Shown one piece after another: positions 19,065 through 28,941 of a stretch of DNA of 64,000 nt. This stretch comes from Psychrobacter sp. 5A.1 (GTDB taxonomy: Bacteria; Pseudomonadota; Gammaproteobacteria; Pseudomonadales; Moraxellaceae). Within the stretch, counting starts at the first letter, position 1, and each line of letters opens with the position of its first letter. The translations under genes and the position numbers were made by a program. The DNA is taken from NCBI RefSeq assembly GCF_030407455.1, contig NZ_JASDDJ010000006.1:24262-88261 (forward strand), in the 5' to 3' direction. Below the pieces are notes generated by a model. The model was given only the letters and a program-made list of their open reading frames with translations, was not told the origin of the DNA and searched no databases.

Positions 19065-19900
19065 TATTTTTGTTGACTTATATCAGCACCAAAGAACTCT
19101 TCGCTAAGCTTGGTGAGTGTACCCTCAGCCGCCAATGCCGCCATCGCTTCATCCAGTTTTGCCACGACTGCATCATCGCCTTTGATAAGCACTAGGCCTG
19201 AGCCTGTTTGCTCGCTAGCAGGCGCTGTCAGTTTAATCTCAAGTTTGGCATCTGGGAATTTTTTGAGATAGTCCAATACCGCGAGATTGTCATTCATCGT
19301 AAAATCAGCACGGTCTTGCTTAACCAATTGAATCGCTTGCGCCATACCATCGACAGGAACGATTTCTGCCTCATAACGTTCTGCCAGCTCACCGTAGTTA
19401 CTGCTAAGTGATTGTGCGGTACGTAGACCTTTTAGGCCTTCCCACGAGCTATAGCGATCGTCATCAGTCGGTGCCAATACCACTGCACCTGACCAGCTAT
19501 AAGGACTGGCTTTGTCATACTTAGCAAGACGTTCAGGCGTGGTCAAACTAACTTGGTTAGCCACCATATCAAAACGTTTTGAATCCAAACCTGCCAGCAT
19601 TGCATCCCACTGAGTCTCTTTAAAGTCGACTTCTACGCCCAGTTTTTCCGCAACGGCACGTGTCACTTCGACATCATAACCCGTCAGTTTGCCGCTCTCA
19701 TCATGATACGTGAACGGAGGATAAGTACCCTCTGTACCGACATTGATGGTGCCGCCATTATTGATACGCTGTAGCAAATCAGAACCGCCTGTTGCAGCGC
19801 TGTCTGTCGCACCCGCATCGGCTTCATTGGTAGTAGATTGACCACAAGCGGCAAGGAACATGGTGCTGGCGGCAAGGGCTAAGAGAGTACGACGTTTCAT
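19064..19900 (-). CDS. Cystine-type ABC transporter substrate-binding lipoprotein
   Basis: Periplasmic binding protein family 3. Lipoprotein signal [20 protein letters not shown] (lipobox LAAC), a low-complexity Ala/Asp/Thr linker, then the binding domain beginning [20 protein letters not shown], which strongly resembles the E. coli cystine-binding protein TcyJ/FliY. It probably captures L-cystine for the downstream permease and ATPase. A 19-bp tandem duplication lies in its upstream region. Confidence 0.9.
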   Translation of the reverse strand: MKRRTLLALAASTMFLAACGQSTTNEADAGATDSAATGGSDLLQRINNGGTINVGTEGTYPPFTYHDESGKLTGYDVEVTRAVAEKLGVEVDFKETQWDAMLAGLDSKRFDMVANQVSLTTPERLAKYDKASPYSWSGAVVLAPTDDDRYSSWEGLKGLRTAQSLSSNYGELAERYEAEIVPVDGMAQAIQLVKQDRADFTMNDNLAVLDYLKKFPDAKLEIKLTAPASEQTGSGLVLIKGDDAVVAKLDEAMAALAAEGTLTKLSEEFFGADISQQK

Positions 19901-20203
19901 AAGACGTCCTTATAAGAGTGAATGAATAAAATAAGAGTGAATGAATAAAGTTAAAATAATTAAAGCCAATCAATAGGGAGAACCGAGACAAGAGCACAGT
20001 ATAAAATGCCCTGCAATATTCGGTGTTGGTTGCCCGATTTGAGGTTATTTAGCCTATTTTTCAATACTGTTTCTGGTTTATTTTTGAATTTTTAACGCGT
20101 ATCTAAATATCATTGCTGTTCATGAAATAGCAGCTTACGAACATAGTATCTCAATTTAGACATAAAAAACGTACAAAATCCGTGAGCATGCGAAAGGTAA
20201 CAC
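19901..20203. other. Intergenic region with a 19-bp tandem duplication
   Basis: Positions about 19912-19949 hold two tandem copies of TAAGAGTGAATGAATAAAA (last base G in the second). The rest is AT-rich and should carry the promoter of the cystine transporter genes. No gene was seen. Confidence 0.6.
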
Positions 20204-20959
20204 CTATAAATCACCCGAAAACTGGTAGCGATCGCCAGCATGCCACATTTTGACAAAGGTGACGACTTGACCAGCCGAATAGGTTTGGCGACACAATACC
20301 AGCGTTGGTGACTGCGCTATAATTTGTAAAAAATCAGCAATCTCATCAGGGGCAGCCAACGCTCGGATGGTATAACTACCGCGCTCCAGTGGGCTTTTGG
20401 CAATCAAATAATCACTGGTATTGACCACACTAAAATCTTGCTCAATGAACGCTGGTACTTTGTTCGCATCCACCCAGCGCTCTTCGAACTGTATGGGCTG
20501 ACCATCCGCAAAGTGAATGATTTTTACTTCATATAACACAGGCGCATCACTAGCGTCTGTATAAGCGTTTGTGTGAACAAGCACAGCCGCGTCATCAATG
20601 CCAAACTTACGACGTAACTCGTCGTCGAGCATGTCAGCCGTAATGGCACGCTTACTGACGACCTTCGCCTCATAATCGCGATTGGCCGACTTCAAATCCT
20701 GTGCAATATTACGCACTTCTACAAAGGTATGGTTGAACTGCTGTTGCGCGACAAACGTCCCCGACCCTTGTCGACGCTCTAATACTCGCTCCTCGCTTAG
20801 CTCTTTTAAGGCTCGATTGACTGTCATCCGTGACACACCGAACTCTTCGGCCAGTGCCATTTCTGTCGAAATCGCATTACCTGCTTGCCACTTACCAGAG
20901 TGAATATTGTCTAATATGGCGTTTTTTATACGTTGATACGCCGGAATCGTCTTTGTCAT
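20204..20959 (-). CDS. hutC: HutC, histidine-utilisation repressor (GntR family)
   Basis: A 251-residue GntR/HutC regulator. N-terminal winged helix (PAYQRIKNAILDNIHSG, VSRMTVNRALKELSEE, RRQGSGTFVA), then a UTRA effector domain (LYEVKIIHFADGQPIQFEER, SYTIRALAAPDEIADFL) that binds urocanate in known HutC proteins. It is divergent from hutU, with an exact HutC-type palindrome between them. At 3' it is followed by the cystine transporter upstream region. Confidence 0.95.
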   Translation of the reverse strand: MTKTIPAYQRIKNAILDNIHSGKWQAGNAISTEMALAEEFGVSRMTVNRALKELSEERVLERRQGSGTFVAQQQFNHTFVEVRNIAQDLKSANRDYEAKVVSKRAITADMLDDELRRKFGIDDAAVLVHTNAYTDASDAPVLYEVKIIHFADGQPIQFEERWVDANKVPAFIEQDFSVVNTSDYLIAKSPLERGSYTIRALAAPDEIADFLQIIAQSPTLVLCRQTYSAGQVVTFVKMWHAGDRYQFSGDL

Positions 20960-21129
20960 GTCCGTTTTTAACCGTCAGCTTTACTAAAAATAATAGCCAC
21001 ATAATATCACGAGACCGCCATGCAAGCCTTAGTCAAAATGTCTAAGCGTTTAGTCTTGATCGAGTTAATAACAAAAATAATGCGGCTATCCATAAAAAAT
21101 CCTTGCATGAAAAAAATATCTTTGATAAT

Positions 21130-21141
21130 TTGTATATACAA
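21130..21141. promoter_or_regulatory. HutC operator TTGTATATACAA
   Basis: A perfect 12-bp palindrome matching the TGTA-N2-TACA pattern known for HutC, in the divergent hutC-hutU intergenic region. It lies about 122 bases upstream of hutU and 170 bases upstream of hutC, so it can control both directions. Confidence 0.85.
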
Positions 21142-21262
21142 CTTTACGACAGTATCGATAATCTAGCCAATTTAGCAAGCAGTTAAGTGCACTCTTAGAC
21201 TGATCGTAAACCACTCACTTTAATTGCCCAATCGACTTAAAAGATTTCACAAGGATTTGACC

Positions 21263-22972
21263 ATGACTACTGATAGCAATAGCAACAAACCTACTCGACG
21301 CGATGAGAGCCGTAATATCGCTGCGCCTACTGGCTCTACCCTACATTGCAAAAGCTGGCTGACCGAAGCCCCTTATCGTATGCTGCAAAACAACCTGCAT
21401 CCTGATGTGGCGGAAAACCCAAAAAGCCTAGTCGTCTATGGTGGTATCGGACGCGCAGCACGCAACTGGGAAAGCTATGATCAAATCCTAGAGTCGCTAA
21501 AAGAATTAGAAGATGACGAGACGTTGCTCGTGCAATCGGGCAAACCCGTCGGCGTGTTTCAAACGCATGAAAATGCACCACGCGTCTTAATTGCCAATTC
21601 AAACCTTGTGCCGCGCTGGGCAACGTGGGAGCACTTCAACGAGCTCGATCGCAAAGATTTAATGATGTATGGCCAAATGACCGCTGGTAGCTGGATTTAT
21701 ATCGGCACGCAAGGCATCGTCCAAGGTACTTACGAGACTTTCGTTGAAGCAGGTCGTCAGCATTATGACGGTAGCTGGGCAGGTCGTTGGATTTTGACCG
21801 CTGGTCTTGGCGGTATGGGCGGCGCGCAGCCACTAGCCGCTACTTTTGCAGGGGCCACTTCATTAAACATCGAGTGTCAGCAGTCTAGTATTGATTTCCG
21901 TTTGCGCACTGGTTATGTTGATAAACAAGCAGATAACCTTGACCATGCTTACGAGTTAATCAAACAACATACCGATGCGGGTGAAGCTGTCTCTATCGCC
22001 CTACTTGGTAATGCCGCAGATATCCTACCTGAAATGGTCAAGCGTGCTAATGCTGGTGGCATGAAGCCTGATTTGGTCACCGATCAAACCTCGGCGCATG
22101 ATTTGATTAATGGCTATCTGCCAAGTGGCTGGACAGTGGAAGCATGGAAAGCAGCACAAGAAGATTCAGAGCAACATGCAGCACTGACCAAAGCAGCCGC
22201 TAAATCTTGTGCCGTACACGTACAGGCGATGCTAGATCTACAAGCAATGGATATTCCAACGACCGATTATGGCAACAACATCCGTCAGGTCGCTTTCGAT
22301 GAAGGCGTCAAAGATGCCTTTAACTTCCCAGGTTTTGTCCCTGCGTATATTCGTCCACTGTTCTGTCAAGGTAAAGGCCCATTCCGCTGGGTAGCGTTGT
22401 CAGGTGATCCAGAAGATATCTACAAAACCGATCAAAAAATCAAAGAGCTGTTCCCTGAAAACAAACATATTCATCGTTGGTTAGATATGGCAAAAGAGCG
22501 TATTCAGTTCCAAGGCTTGCCTGCTCGTATCTGCTGGCTAGGTCTTGGTGAGCGTGATAAAGCAGGTTTGGCATTTAATGAAATGGTCAAAAACGGCGAG
22601 CTAAAAGGCCCGATCGTCATTGGTCGCGATCACTTGGATACGGGTTCTGTTGCCAGTCCAAACCGCGAAACAGAAAGCATGAAAGATGGCTCAGACGCCG
22701 TATCTGATTGGGCACTATTGAACGGTATGCTCAATGTCGCGGGCGGCGCAACGTGGGTATCACTGCATCATGGCGGCGGCGTTGGCATGGGCTACTCGCA
22801 ACACTCAGGCATGGTCATCGTCGCAGACGGTACGGATGCTGCAGCCAAACGCTTAGCACGCGTGTTAGTCAATGACTGCGGATCTGGCGTTATGCGTCAT
22901 GCCGATGCAGGTTATGAGCTAGCGATTAAAACAGCGAAAGATTATGGATTGAATTTGCCAATGATCAAATAG
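21263..22972 (+). CDS. hutU: Urocanate hydratase
   Basis: Second step of histidine degradation: urocanate plus water gives 4-imidazolone-5-propanoate, using tightly bound NAD. Typical segments: [16 protein letters not shown], the glycine-rich NAD site [17 protein letters not shown], the catalytic-site region [23 protein letters not shown], and [15 protein letters not shown]. The start is ATG 21263 with AAGGA at 21251; the longer frame begins with TTG at 21224. The length (569) fits the family. First gene of the hut operon. Confidence 0.97.
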   Translation: MTTDSNSNKPTRRDESRNIAAPTGSTLHCKSWLTEAPYRMLQNNLHPDVAENPKSLVVYGGIGRAARNWESYDQILESLKELEDDETLLVQSGKPVGVFQTHENAPRVLIANSNLVPRWATWEHFNELDRKDLMMYGQMTAGSWIYIGTQGIVQGTYETFVEAGRQHYDGSWAGRWILTAGLGGMGGAQPLAATFAGATSLNIECQQSSIDFRLRTGYVDKQADNLDHAYELIKQHTDAGEAVSIALLGNAADILPEMVKRANAGGMKPDLVTDQTSAHDLINGYLPSGWTVEAWKAAQEDSEQHAALTKAAAKSCAVHVQAMLDLQAMDIPTTDYGNNIRQVAFDEGVKDAFNFPGFVPAYIRPLFCQGKGPFRWVALSGDPEDIYKTDQKIKELFPENKHIHRWLDMAKERIQFQGLPARICWLGLGERDKAGLAFNEMVKNGELKGPIVIGRDHLDTGSVASPNRETESMKDGSDAVSDWALLNGMLNVAGGATWVSLHHGGGVGMGYSQHSGMVIVADGTDAAAKRLARVLVNDCGSGVMRHADAGYELAIKTAKDYGLNLPMIK

Positions 22973-22981
22973 TTTGTTCCT

Positions 22982-23014
22982 TGTCCTTATACGCTGTAGC
23001 TGGGTATAAGGACA
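22982..23014 (+). other. Intercistronic stem-loop, hutU / transporter
   Basis: TGTCCTTATAC pairs perfectly with GTATAAGGACA around an 11-base loop. No T-tract follows, and the next gene has a strong AAGGAGG site 17 bases further on. This fits an mRNA processing or stabilising hairpin rather than a terminator. Confidence 0.65.
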
Positions 23015-23042
23015 TAATCGGCGTCTTATCAAGGAGGATAAT

Positions 23043-24407
23043 ATGATTGAGCAAAATACGACATCTAGTCTGAACGATGAAAATATGACAACATCGTCAA
23101 AAAAACTGCTATCCACCCCTATTGCTTTAATACAGCTGATCGTATTCAGTGCGATCGGTTTGGTGATGTTTTTTGTGCCGTTTACCATTGGTGAAAAAAG
23201 CACGATTTTGTTCGATCATGGCGCAACCTATCTGGTCACTCAGCAGCACACCTTATCTGTGACATTATTGTTTCTACTCATGATCTATGGTGTGAGTAAG
23301 CCGTTTATAGATGGCTCATGGCGTAAAAATATCACTCACATGATTATGACTGCTTTTAAAATCATGGGTCTTATATTGGCAGTGATGTATGTGGCTGACA
23401 TAGCGCCTGCCTTTATGATGGAAAAGGACATGCTGCCGTTTTTGTTTGAAAAGTTGGCCTTACCAGTCGGTATGATTGTACCGATTGGGGCGTTGATATT
23501 GGCATTCTTGGTTGGTTTTGGCTTACTAGAAATGGTTGGTGTGCTCATGCAGCCGATTATGAAACCTATTTGGAAAACCCCAGGTTCATCAGCGATTGAT
23601 GCTGTGGCTTCCTTTGTCGGTAGCTACTCCATTGGCTTACTCATCACCAATCGTGTGTATTTACAAAAGCAATATTCAGCGCGTGAAGCCATTATCATTG
23701 CGACTGGGTTTTCAACCGTGTCAGCGGCATTCATGGTGATTGTTGCCAAAACACTTGGTCTGATGGAGTTTTGGAATGTGTTCTTTTGGTCTACGCTAGT
23801 AATTACCTTTATTGTCACTGCGATTACCGCTCGTATTCCGCCTATCAGCCTCTTTGATGATAGCGTTGAACGTCCCGCTTTAGATCATAAACGTGGTACA
23901 CGGCTAGCAGCTGCGTTTGATTTAGGCTTATCCACTTCGCGCCGTGCCACTGACCTCAAACAAATCTTATGGTCTAATTTTCGCGACGGTCTAACGATGG
24001 CCGCTGCTATCGTGCCGTCTATCATCGCTGTCGGCTTAACAGGATTACTATTAGCAAAATATACGCCAGTTTTCGATGCCTTGGGCTTGCTTCTTTATCC
24101 CTTTACATGGCTTGGCGGCCTACCAGAACCACTTGTCGCTGCCAAAGGAATGTCAGCGGGATTGGCTGAGATGTTCTTGCCAGCATTACTACTAAGTGAG
24201 GCAGATATTCTGACACGCTATGTCGCAGGGGTCATCTCCATCAGCAGCGTGCTGTTCTTCTCAGCCATGATTCCGTGTGTGCTTGCGACCGAGATTCCTG
24301 TCTCTGTTGGCAAAATGGTCATCATTTGGTTCGAGCGCGTGGTACTTAGTATTTTATTGGCTGCGGCTTTCGGACATCTGGCTATGTACCTCAATTGGAT
24401 TGGCTAA
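23043..24407 (+). CDS. YjiH-type membrane protein (Gate domains), candidate hut transporter
   Basis: A 454-residue polytopic membrane protein with about ten helices. It carries nucleoside-recognition (Gate) type segments such as VDAVASFVGSYSIGLLITNRVYL. Family members have no settled substrate. Its place between hutU and hutH, with a strong AAGGAGG site, suggests uptake of histidine or urocanate; this is inferred from context. No classical HutT permease is present in the cluster. Confidence 0.8.
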   Translation: MIEQNTTSSLNDENMTTSSKKLLSTPIALIQLIVFSAIGLVMFFVPFTIGEKSTILFDHGATYLVTQQHTLSVTLLFLLMIYGVSKPFIDGSWRKNITHMIMTAFKIMGLILAVMYVADIAPAFMMEKDMLPFLFEKLALPVGMIVPIGALILAFLVGFGLLEMVGVLMQPIMKPIWKTPGSSAIDAVASFVGSYSIGLLITNRVYLQKQYSAREAIIIATGFSTVSAAFMVIVAKTLGLMEFWNVFFWSTLVITFIVTAITARIPPISLFDDSVERPALDHKRGTRLAAAFDLGLSTSRRATDLKQILWSNFRDGLTMAAAIVPSIIAVGLTGLLLAKYTPVFDALGLLLYPFTWLGGLPEPLVAAKGMSAGLAEMFLPALLLSEADILTRYVAGVISISSVLFFSAMIPCVLATEIPVSVGKMVIIWFERVVLSILLAAAFGHLAMYLNWIG

Positions 24408-24499
24408 AAAACTCAAACTCAATAATAGATATTTCGTTGATTAAAACCTTTCAACAACTTCATTTTAATAAAGATACGCATTAAAAATCATATAACCCA

Positions 24500-24606
24500 T
24501 ATAGTCGATTCAATTTAAAAGTAGTACAAGGCAACCGAGTGTAGATGTATATGTGATACTTCAAGCGAGGTTAACGCTGTAATACTTTTATAGTGGAATG
24601 GCTATA
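24500..24606 (+). repeat. Repeat family C copy 1 (about 107 bp)
   Basis: Ends TATAGTCGATTC... and ...GGAATGGCTATA form imperfect terminal inverted repeats of about 24 bp. Core words GTACAAGGCAACCGA and GAGGTTAACGC match the insert at 54211 (as reverse complement) and the fragment at 34488. It fills most of the gap before hutH and ends inside the upstream alternative start codon of hutH. Confidence 0.75.
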
Positions 24607-24632
24607 TGACTTACCACACTAGGATTACCCCT

Positions 24633-26195
24633 ATGAACGACATCAAACAACTAACCCTACACCCTCGCCAGCTTAGCTTTAAAATGCTACGTGATATCTA
24701 TGAGCAGCCTGTCATATTGACACTACCTGAGAGTGCTTATGAATCGATAGATGCCTCTCACGAAGATGTACGTACCATCATTGCACGAGACAAAAGCGCT
24801 TATGGTATCAATACTGGTTTTGGCCTCTTAGCAAAGACGCGTATCAGTGATGATCAGCTTGAGCTACTTCAGCGCAACCTTATCGTTTCTCACTCTGTGG
24901 GCACTGGTGAAGCGTTACCAGACAGCGTCGTGCGATTGATTATGGTAATGAAAGTCGCCAGCCTAGCACAAGGTGTCTCTGGTGTACGCCGCGAGGTGGT
25001 GGACAGTTTACTAGCCTTAATCAACAATCAAATTACGCCAAATATTCCAGCCAAAGGCTCAGTTGGCGCATCTGGTGACTTAGCTCCGTTGTCACACATG
25101 ACGCTGGCAATGATGGGCGAAGGCGATGTGTTTGTCGCTGGTAAAAAAGTACCTGCTGCTGCTGCTCTAGCGCAGCATGGGCTTGAGCCTATTACTCTTG
25201 CAGCTAAAGAAGGCCTTGCACTGATTAATGGTACGCAAGTCTCAACCGCGCTAGCGTTACGTGGTTATTTCTTAGCGCGTGATTTACTTGAAACTGCGAC
25301 CATCGTCGGCTCGATGTCGATTGATGCAGCGAAAGGCTCGGACTCACCATTTGATGCACGTATTCATGAAGTACGTGGCCATCATGGTCAAATCGAAATC
25401 GCCAAAGCACATCGTCAACTCATCAAAGGCAGTGCTATTCGTGCTTCACACGATGGCGAGCAAGACGATAGAGTACAAGACCCTTATTGCTTACGCTGTC
25501 AGCCACAGGTCATGGGTGCCTGCCTTGATATCATCAATCAAGCAGGAAAAACCTTATTAATCGAATCCAATGCAGTAACTGACAACCCACTTATCTTTAA
25601 TAACGAAGATGGGCCAGTTGCTATATCAGGTGGTAACTTCCATGCCGAGCCTGTCGCCTTTGCCGCAGATATTCTAGCGTTAGCTATCGCTGAGATTGGT
25701 TCTATGTCTGAGCGCCGTGTCGCTTTGCTAATCGACGCGACTCTATCAGGTGGTCTGCCGCCATTCTTGGTTGACAATGCTGGGGTGAACTCAGGCTTTA
25801 TGATTGCTCATGTGACCGCCGCAGCACTGGCGTCAGAAAACAAATCTATCGCCCATCCTGGTAGCGTCGATAGCATCCCGACTTCTGCCAACCAAGAAGA
25901 CCATGTGTCTATGGCCACCTATTGCGCACGCCGCCTATATGAGATGGCGCAAAACACTGCCACCATCATCGGCATTGAGCTATTGGCTGCTGGTCAAGGG
26001 ATTGATTTTCATCGTAGATTAGATACGTCAGAGCCGCTGACTGTGGCACATCAGAAACTACGTGAACAAGTGACTTTCTATGACAAAGATCGCTACCTAG
26101 CCCCTGATATCGAAGCGGCCAAGCAGTTAGTATTAGACGGTACGCTTGCTGAACACTGGCAGTCACTACGCAGCGATTGGTACGAGTCTAAATAA
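24633..26195 (+). CDS. hutH: Histidine ammonia-lyase
   Basis: First step of histidine degradation: deaminates histidine to urocanate. The Ala-Ser-Gly triad that forms the MIO cofactor is present in [14 protein letters not shown], preceded by the active-site YGINTGFG loop. The start is ATG 24633, which has AGGA at 24621-24624. The upstream in-frame ATG at 24606 falls at the edge of repeat C and would add nine unconserved residues. Length 520, normal. hutG follows after 23 bp. Confidence 0.97.
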   Translation: MNDIKQLTLHPRQLSFKMLRDIYEQPVILTLPESAYESIDASHEDVRTIIARDKSAYGINTGFGLLAKTRISDDQLELLQRNLIVSHSVGTGEALPDSVVRLIMVMKVASLAQGVSGVRREVVDSLLALINNQITPNIPAKGSVGASGDLAPLSHMTLAMMGEGDVFVAGKKVPAAAALAQHGLEPITLAAKEGLALINGTQVSTALALRGYFLARDLLETATIVGSMSIDAAKGSDSPFDARIHEVRGHHGQIEIAKAHRQLIKGSAIRASHDGEQDDRVQDPYCLRCQPQVMGACLDIINQAGKTLLIESNAVTDNPLIFNNEDGPVAISGGNFHAEPVAFAADILALAIAEIGSMSERRVALLIDATLSGGLPPFLVDNAGVNSGFMIAHVTAAALASENKSIAHPGSVDSIPTSANQEDHVSMATYCARRLYEMAQNTATIIGIELLAAGQGIDFHRRLDTSEPLTVAHQKLREQVTFYDKDRYLAPDIEAAKQLVLDGTLAEHWQSLRSDWYESK

Positions 26196-26218
26196 ATATT
26201 AATGTGCGGAGAGCAGCT

Positions 26219-27277
26219 ATGACCATAGCGAGAACAGCAGCAACGACTACCACACGCATTAGCCATACACCTGCTGATATGACCCAGTGGGTAGGGCGTG
26301 CAGAGCTATTCGAGACTGCACGTGCCCGCTATTGGTATCAGCTTGCTCAGCCCTATAAGAAACAACATATTGGGCTAATCGGTTTTGCATGTGATCAAGG
26401 CGTCAGACGTAATCAAGGTCGCGTAGGTGCTAGAGCTGCCCCGCCATTGATTCGTCGAGCTTTTGCTACGCTGCCAGTCATCGCTGAATTGCAACAACGT
26501 TTTGATGGTCAATTATCAACCTTGTTGGGTGATGCTGGCGACATTCATTGTGATGATAATGATGGCTTTGCCGACAGCTCTCTTGAGCAAGCTCAGCTCA
26601 AATATGCCAATGCAGTGAGTACAATCGTCAAGCAAGGTGGACTCCCCATCGGATTGGGTGGTGGTCATGCTATTGCTTATGGTAGCTTTTTAGGATTATG
26701 GCAGGCATTAGAAAATACAAGCGAAGCAACTATCAGCACAAACACAGCGCCTACTATCGGGATTATTAATTTCGATGCCCATCTCGATATTCGTCAGTCT
26801 GATGTAGCGACTTCTGGGACACCATTTCGCCAGATTGCCGAGCATCTTGATGCACAGGGTCAGCCCTTTCATTATTGCTGTATCGGCGTTAGTCGATTCT
26901 CTAATACGGCGGCGCTCTTTGATCGTGCCGAGCAATTGGGCGTACAGGTCATTAGCGATGAAGACTGTCATTATCAGCCTTGGGATACACTTGCTGAGCA
27001 AGTTAAAAGCTTTATAGATCAGGTCGATATCGTGTATTTGACCATCGATATGGATTGCTTACCATCTAGTGTCGTTCCGGGTGTCAGTGCGCCTGCCGCC
27101 TTTGGTATTGAGCTAGGTTTCGTTGAGCGTATGGTTAAAACCATTATGGCATCAGGCAAAGTGAAAATGGCAGACATTGCTGAGATCAATCCTACCTTTG
27201 ATATTGACAGTCGTAGCTGCAAAGTCGCTGCTCGCTTACTAGCGATTATTGTAGAGCAGTACTTACTTAGCGCTTAG
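26219..27277 (+). CDS. hutG: Formimidoylglutamase
   Basis: Arginase-superfamily enzyme that splits N-formimidoyl-L-glutamate to glutamate and formamide. Metal-binding motifs: GGGHAIAYG, NFDAHLDIR and TIDMDCLPSSVVPGVSAP. The start is ATG 26219 with GGAG upstream; the longer frame begins GTG and includes that site. It shows that this cluster uses the one-step formamide route, since no HutF deiminase is present. Confidence 0.95.
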   Translation: MTIARTAATTTTRISHTPADMTQWVGRAELFETARARYWYQLAQPYKKQHIGLIGFACDQGVRRNQGRVGARAAPPLIRRAFATLPVIAELQQRFDGQLSTLLGDAGDIHCDDNDGFADSSLEQAQLKYANAVSTIVKQGGLPIGLGGGHAIAYGSFLGLWQALENTSEATISTNTAPTIGIINFDAHLDIRQSDVATSGTPFRQIAEHLDAQGQPFHYCCIGVSRFSNTAALFDRAEQLGVQVISDEDCHYQPWDTLAEQVKSFIDQVDIVYLTIDMDCLPSSVVPGVSAPAAFGIELGFVERMVKTIMASGKVKMADIAEINPTFDIDSRSCKVAARLLAIIVEQYLLSA

Positions 27278-27324
27278 ATCTTGCCAACAAAGATCATCGA
27301 CTTCACAAAAATCAGGAGCATATT

Positions 27325-28665
27325 ATGAATGAATCAAAGAACTCCGTATTGAAAAACCCTACAGAACAGACGCTCGACGAATCTACTACGACATCATTTG
27401 ACCACGTCATTATTAACGCCAATATTGCCACCTTTTCAGCGCAGCATGGTTTTGGTATTGATATAGGTAGTGATGCAAATGAGCACGCTGATAGCATCCC
27501 ATACGGACAGCTACTGAACGCGGCTATCGGTATTAAAAGTGGCAAAGTCGCTTGGATTGGCACACAGAATCAAATCACTGCTCACTTGCCTAAATATCAA
27601 GCTAGCCAAATCACAGATGTAGATGATAAATGGATAACCCCAGGGCTTATCGATTGTCACACGCATATCGTCTATGGTGGCAACCGTAGTAATGAGTTCG
27701 AAGCACGTTTGCAAGGTGTCAGTTATCAAGACATTGCAGCACAAGGTGGCGGTATTGTCGCGACTGTCAGTGCTACCCGCGCTGCCAGTATTGAATCGCT
27801 ATTTGCCCAAAGTGAAAAACGCTTAATCGCACTTATGAAAGAAGGCGTCACCAGTATCGAAATCAAGTCTGGCTATGGCTTGGATTTAGACACGGAGCGC
27901 AAAATGCTCACGGTCGCTCGCCAACTGGGTGAAAAGCACGACATTCATGTGAGCACCACTTATCTAGCAGCGCATGCCCTACCCACTGAGTACAAAGACC
28001 ATGCGGACGACTATATTGAGCAAGTTTGCGAGTGGCTGCCAATTCTGCATTCAGAAGGCTTGGTTGATGCAGTAGATGGCTTTTGTGAAAATATCGCCTT
28101 TAGTACAGAGCAAATTAGACGAGTGTTTGAAGTAGCGCGTTCATTAGATCTACCAGTCAAACTGCACTCTGAGCAGCTGTCTGATATCGGTGGTAGTGCT
28201 TTGGTTGCTGAATATAAAGGGCTATCGAGCGATCATCTAGAGCATTTATCAGAAGAAGACATCAAGAAAATGGCCGCTAGCAATACGGTTGCTGTGATAT
28301 TGCCAGGGGCGTTTTATACGCTACGTGACACCAAGTTGCCACCGATTGAAGCCTTACGTAAACATCACGTTCCTATGGCGATTTCAACCGATTGTAATCC
28401 TGGCACCTCACCGTTGACGTCGCTTTTATTAGCGATGAATATGGGCTGTACGCTGTTTTACCTCACACCCGAAGAAGTACTGGCAGGCTCGACCGTCTAT
28501 GCAGCTCAAGCGTTAGGACTACCGAATAAAGGAAAAGTAGAAGTGGGCTGTGATGCTGATTTGGCGCTATGGGATATCGCCCGTCCTGCTGACTTGGCCT
28601 ATCAGATGGGACTAAACCCTATCCAAGGTATCATGGTTCAAGGACAATGGCGCGAGAGGATGTAG
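27325..28665 (+). CDS. hutI: Imidazolonepropionase
   Basis: Amidohydrolase of the third step: 4-imidazolone-5-propanoate to N-formimidoyl-L-glutamate. Metal ligands lie in DCHTHIVYGGNR (His112, His114), with VKLHSEQLSD and AISTDCNPGTSP further on. The length of 446 is above the usual 400-410; residues 1-30 form a Ser/Thr/Glu-rich extension and about 40-65 an inserted segment. Good AGGAG site. Last gene of the hut operon, followed by a terminator. Confidence 0.96.
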   Translation: MNESKNSVLKNPTEQTLDESTTTSFDHVIINANIATFSAQHGFGIDIGSDANEHADSIPYGQLLNAAIGIKSGKVAWIGTQNQITAHLPKYQASQITDVDDKWITPGLIDCHTHIVYGGNRSNEFEARLQGVSYQDIAAQGGGIVATVSATRAASIESLFAQSEKRLIALMKEGVTSIEIKSGYGLDLDTERKMLTVARQLGEKHDIHVSTTYLAAHALPTEYKDHADDYIEQVCEWLPILHSEGLVDAVDGFCENIAFSTEQIRRVFEVARSLDLPVKLHSEQLSDIGGSALVAEYKGLSSDHLEHLSEEDIKKMAASNTVAVILPGAFYTLRDTKLPPIEALRKHHVPMAISTDCNPGTSPLTSLLLAMNMGCTLFYLTPEEVLAGSTVYAAQALGLPNKGKVEVGCDADLALWDIARPADLAYQMGLNPIQGIMVQGQWRERM

Positions 28666-28691
28666 TCAACCTACCTTTGTTTACCTCAATT

Positions 28692-28724
28692 AAAAAGCCC
28701 CAACCATTCAATGATTGGGGCTTT
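28692..28724 (+). terminator. Terminator of the hut operon
   Basis: AAAAAGCCCCAACCATT ... ATGATTGGGGCTTT hairpin 27 bases after hutI. Nearly identical to the hairpin at 17399-17434. Confidence 0.9.
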
Positions 28725-28752
28725 GCTATTTGTCCGTATGAACCAACTACTA

Positions 28753-28912
28753 GAGCATGTCTTCAATTCACTCGATAGTCATCTAAATGGGCTAAATATT
28801 GCCAAACATCGTCAAATAGCTGGTTAATATCCCGATATTATCTGCGCTATTTTTCTTGTTTGACGGCAATTTATCTCATTTTTATCACCATTTTTGAAAT
28901 GAAGACACGCCC
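28753..28912 (-). mobile_element. Repeat family A copy (160 bp, inverted)
   Basis: Begins GAGCATGTCTTCAATTC after TA and ends GAAGACACGCC before TA; orientation is opposite to the 6219 copy. It lies between the convergent hutI and gdhA genes. Confidence 0.85.
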
Positions 28913-28941
28913 TAGAGCATGTTTAACCCTTAGAAGTAAAA

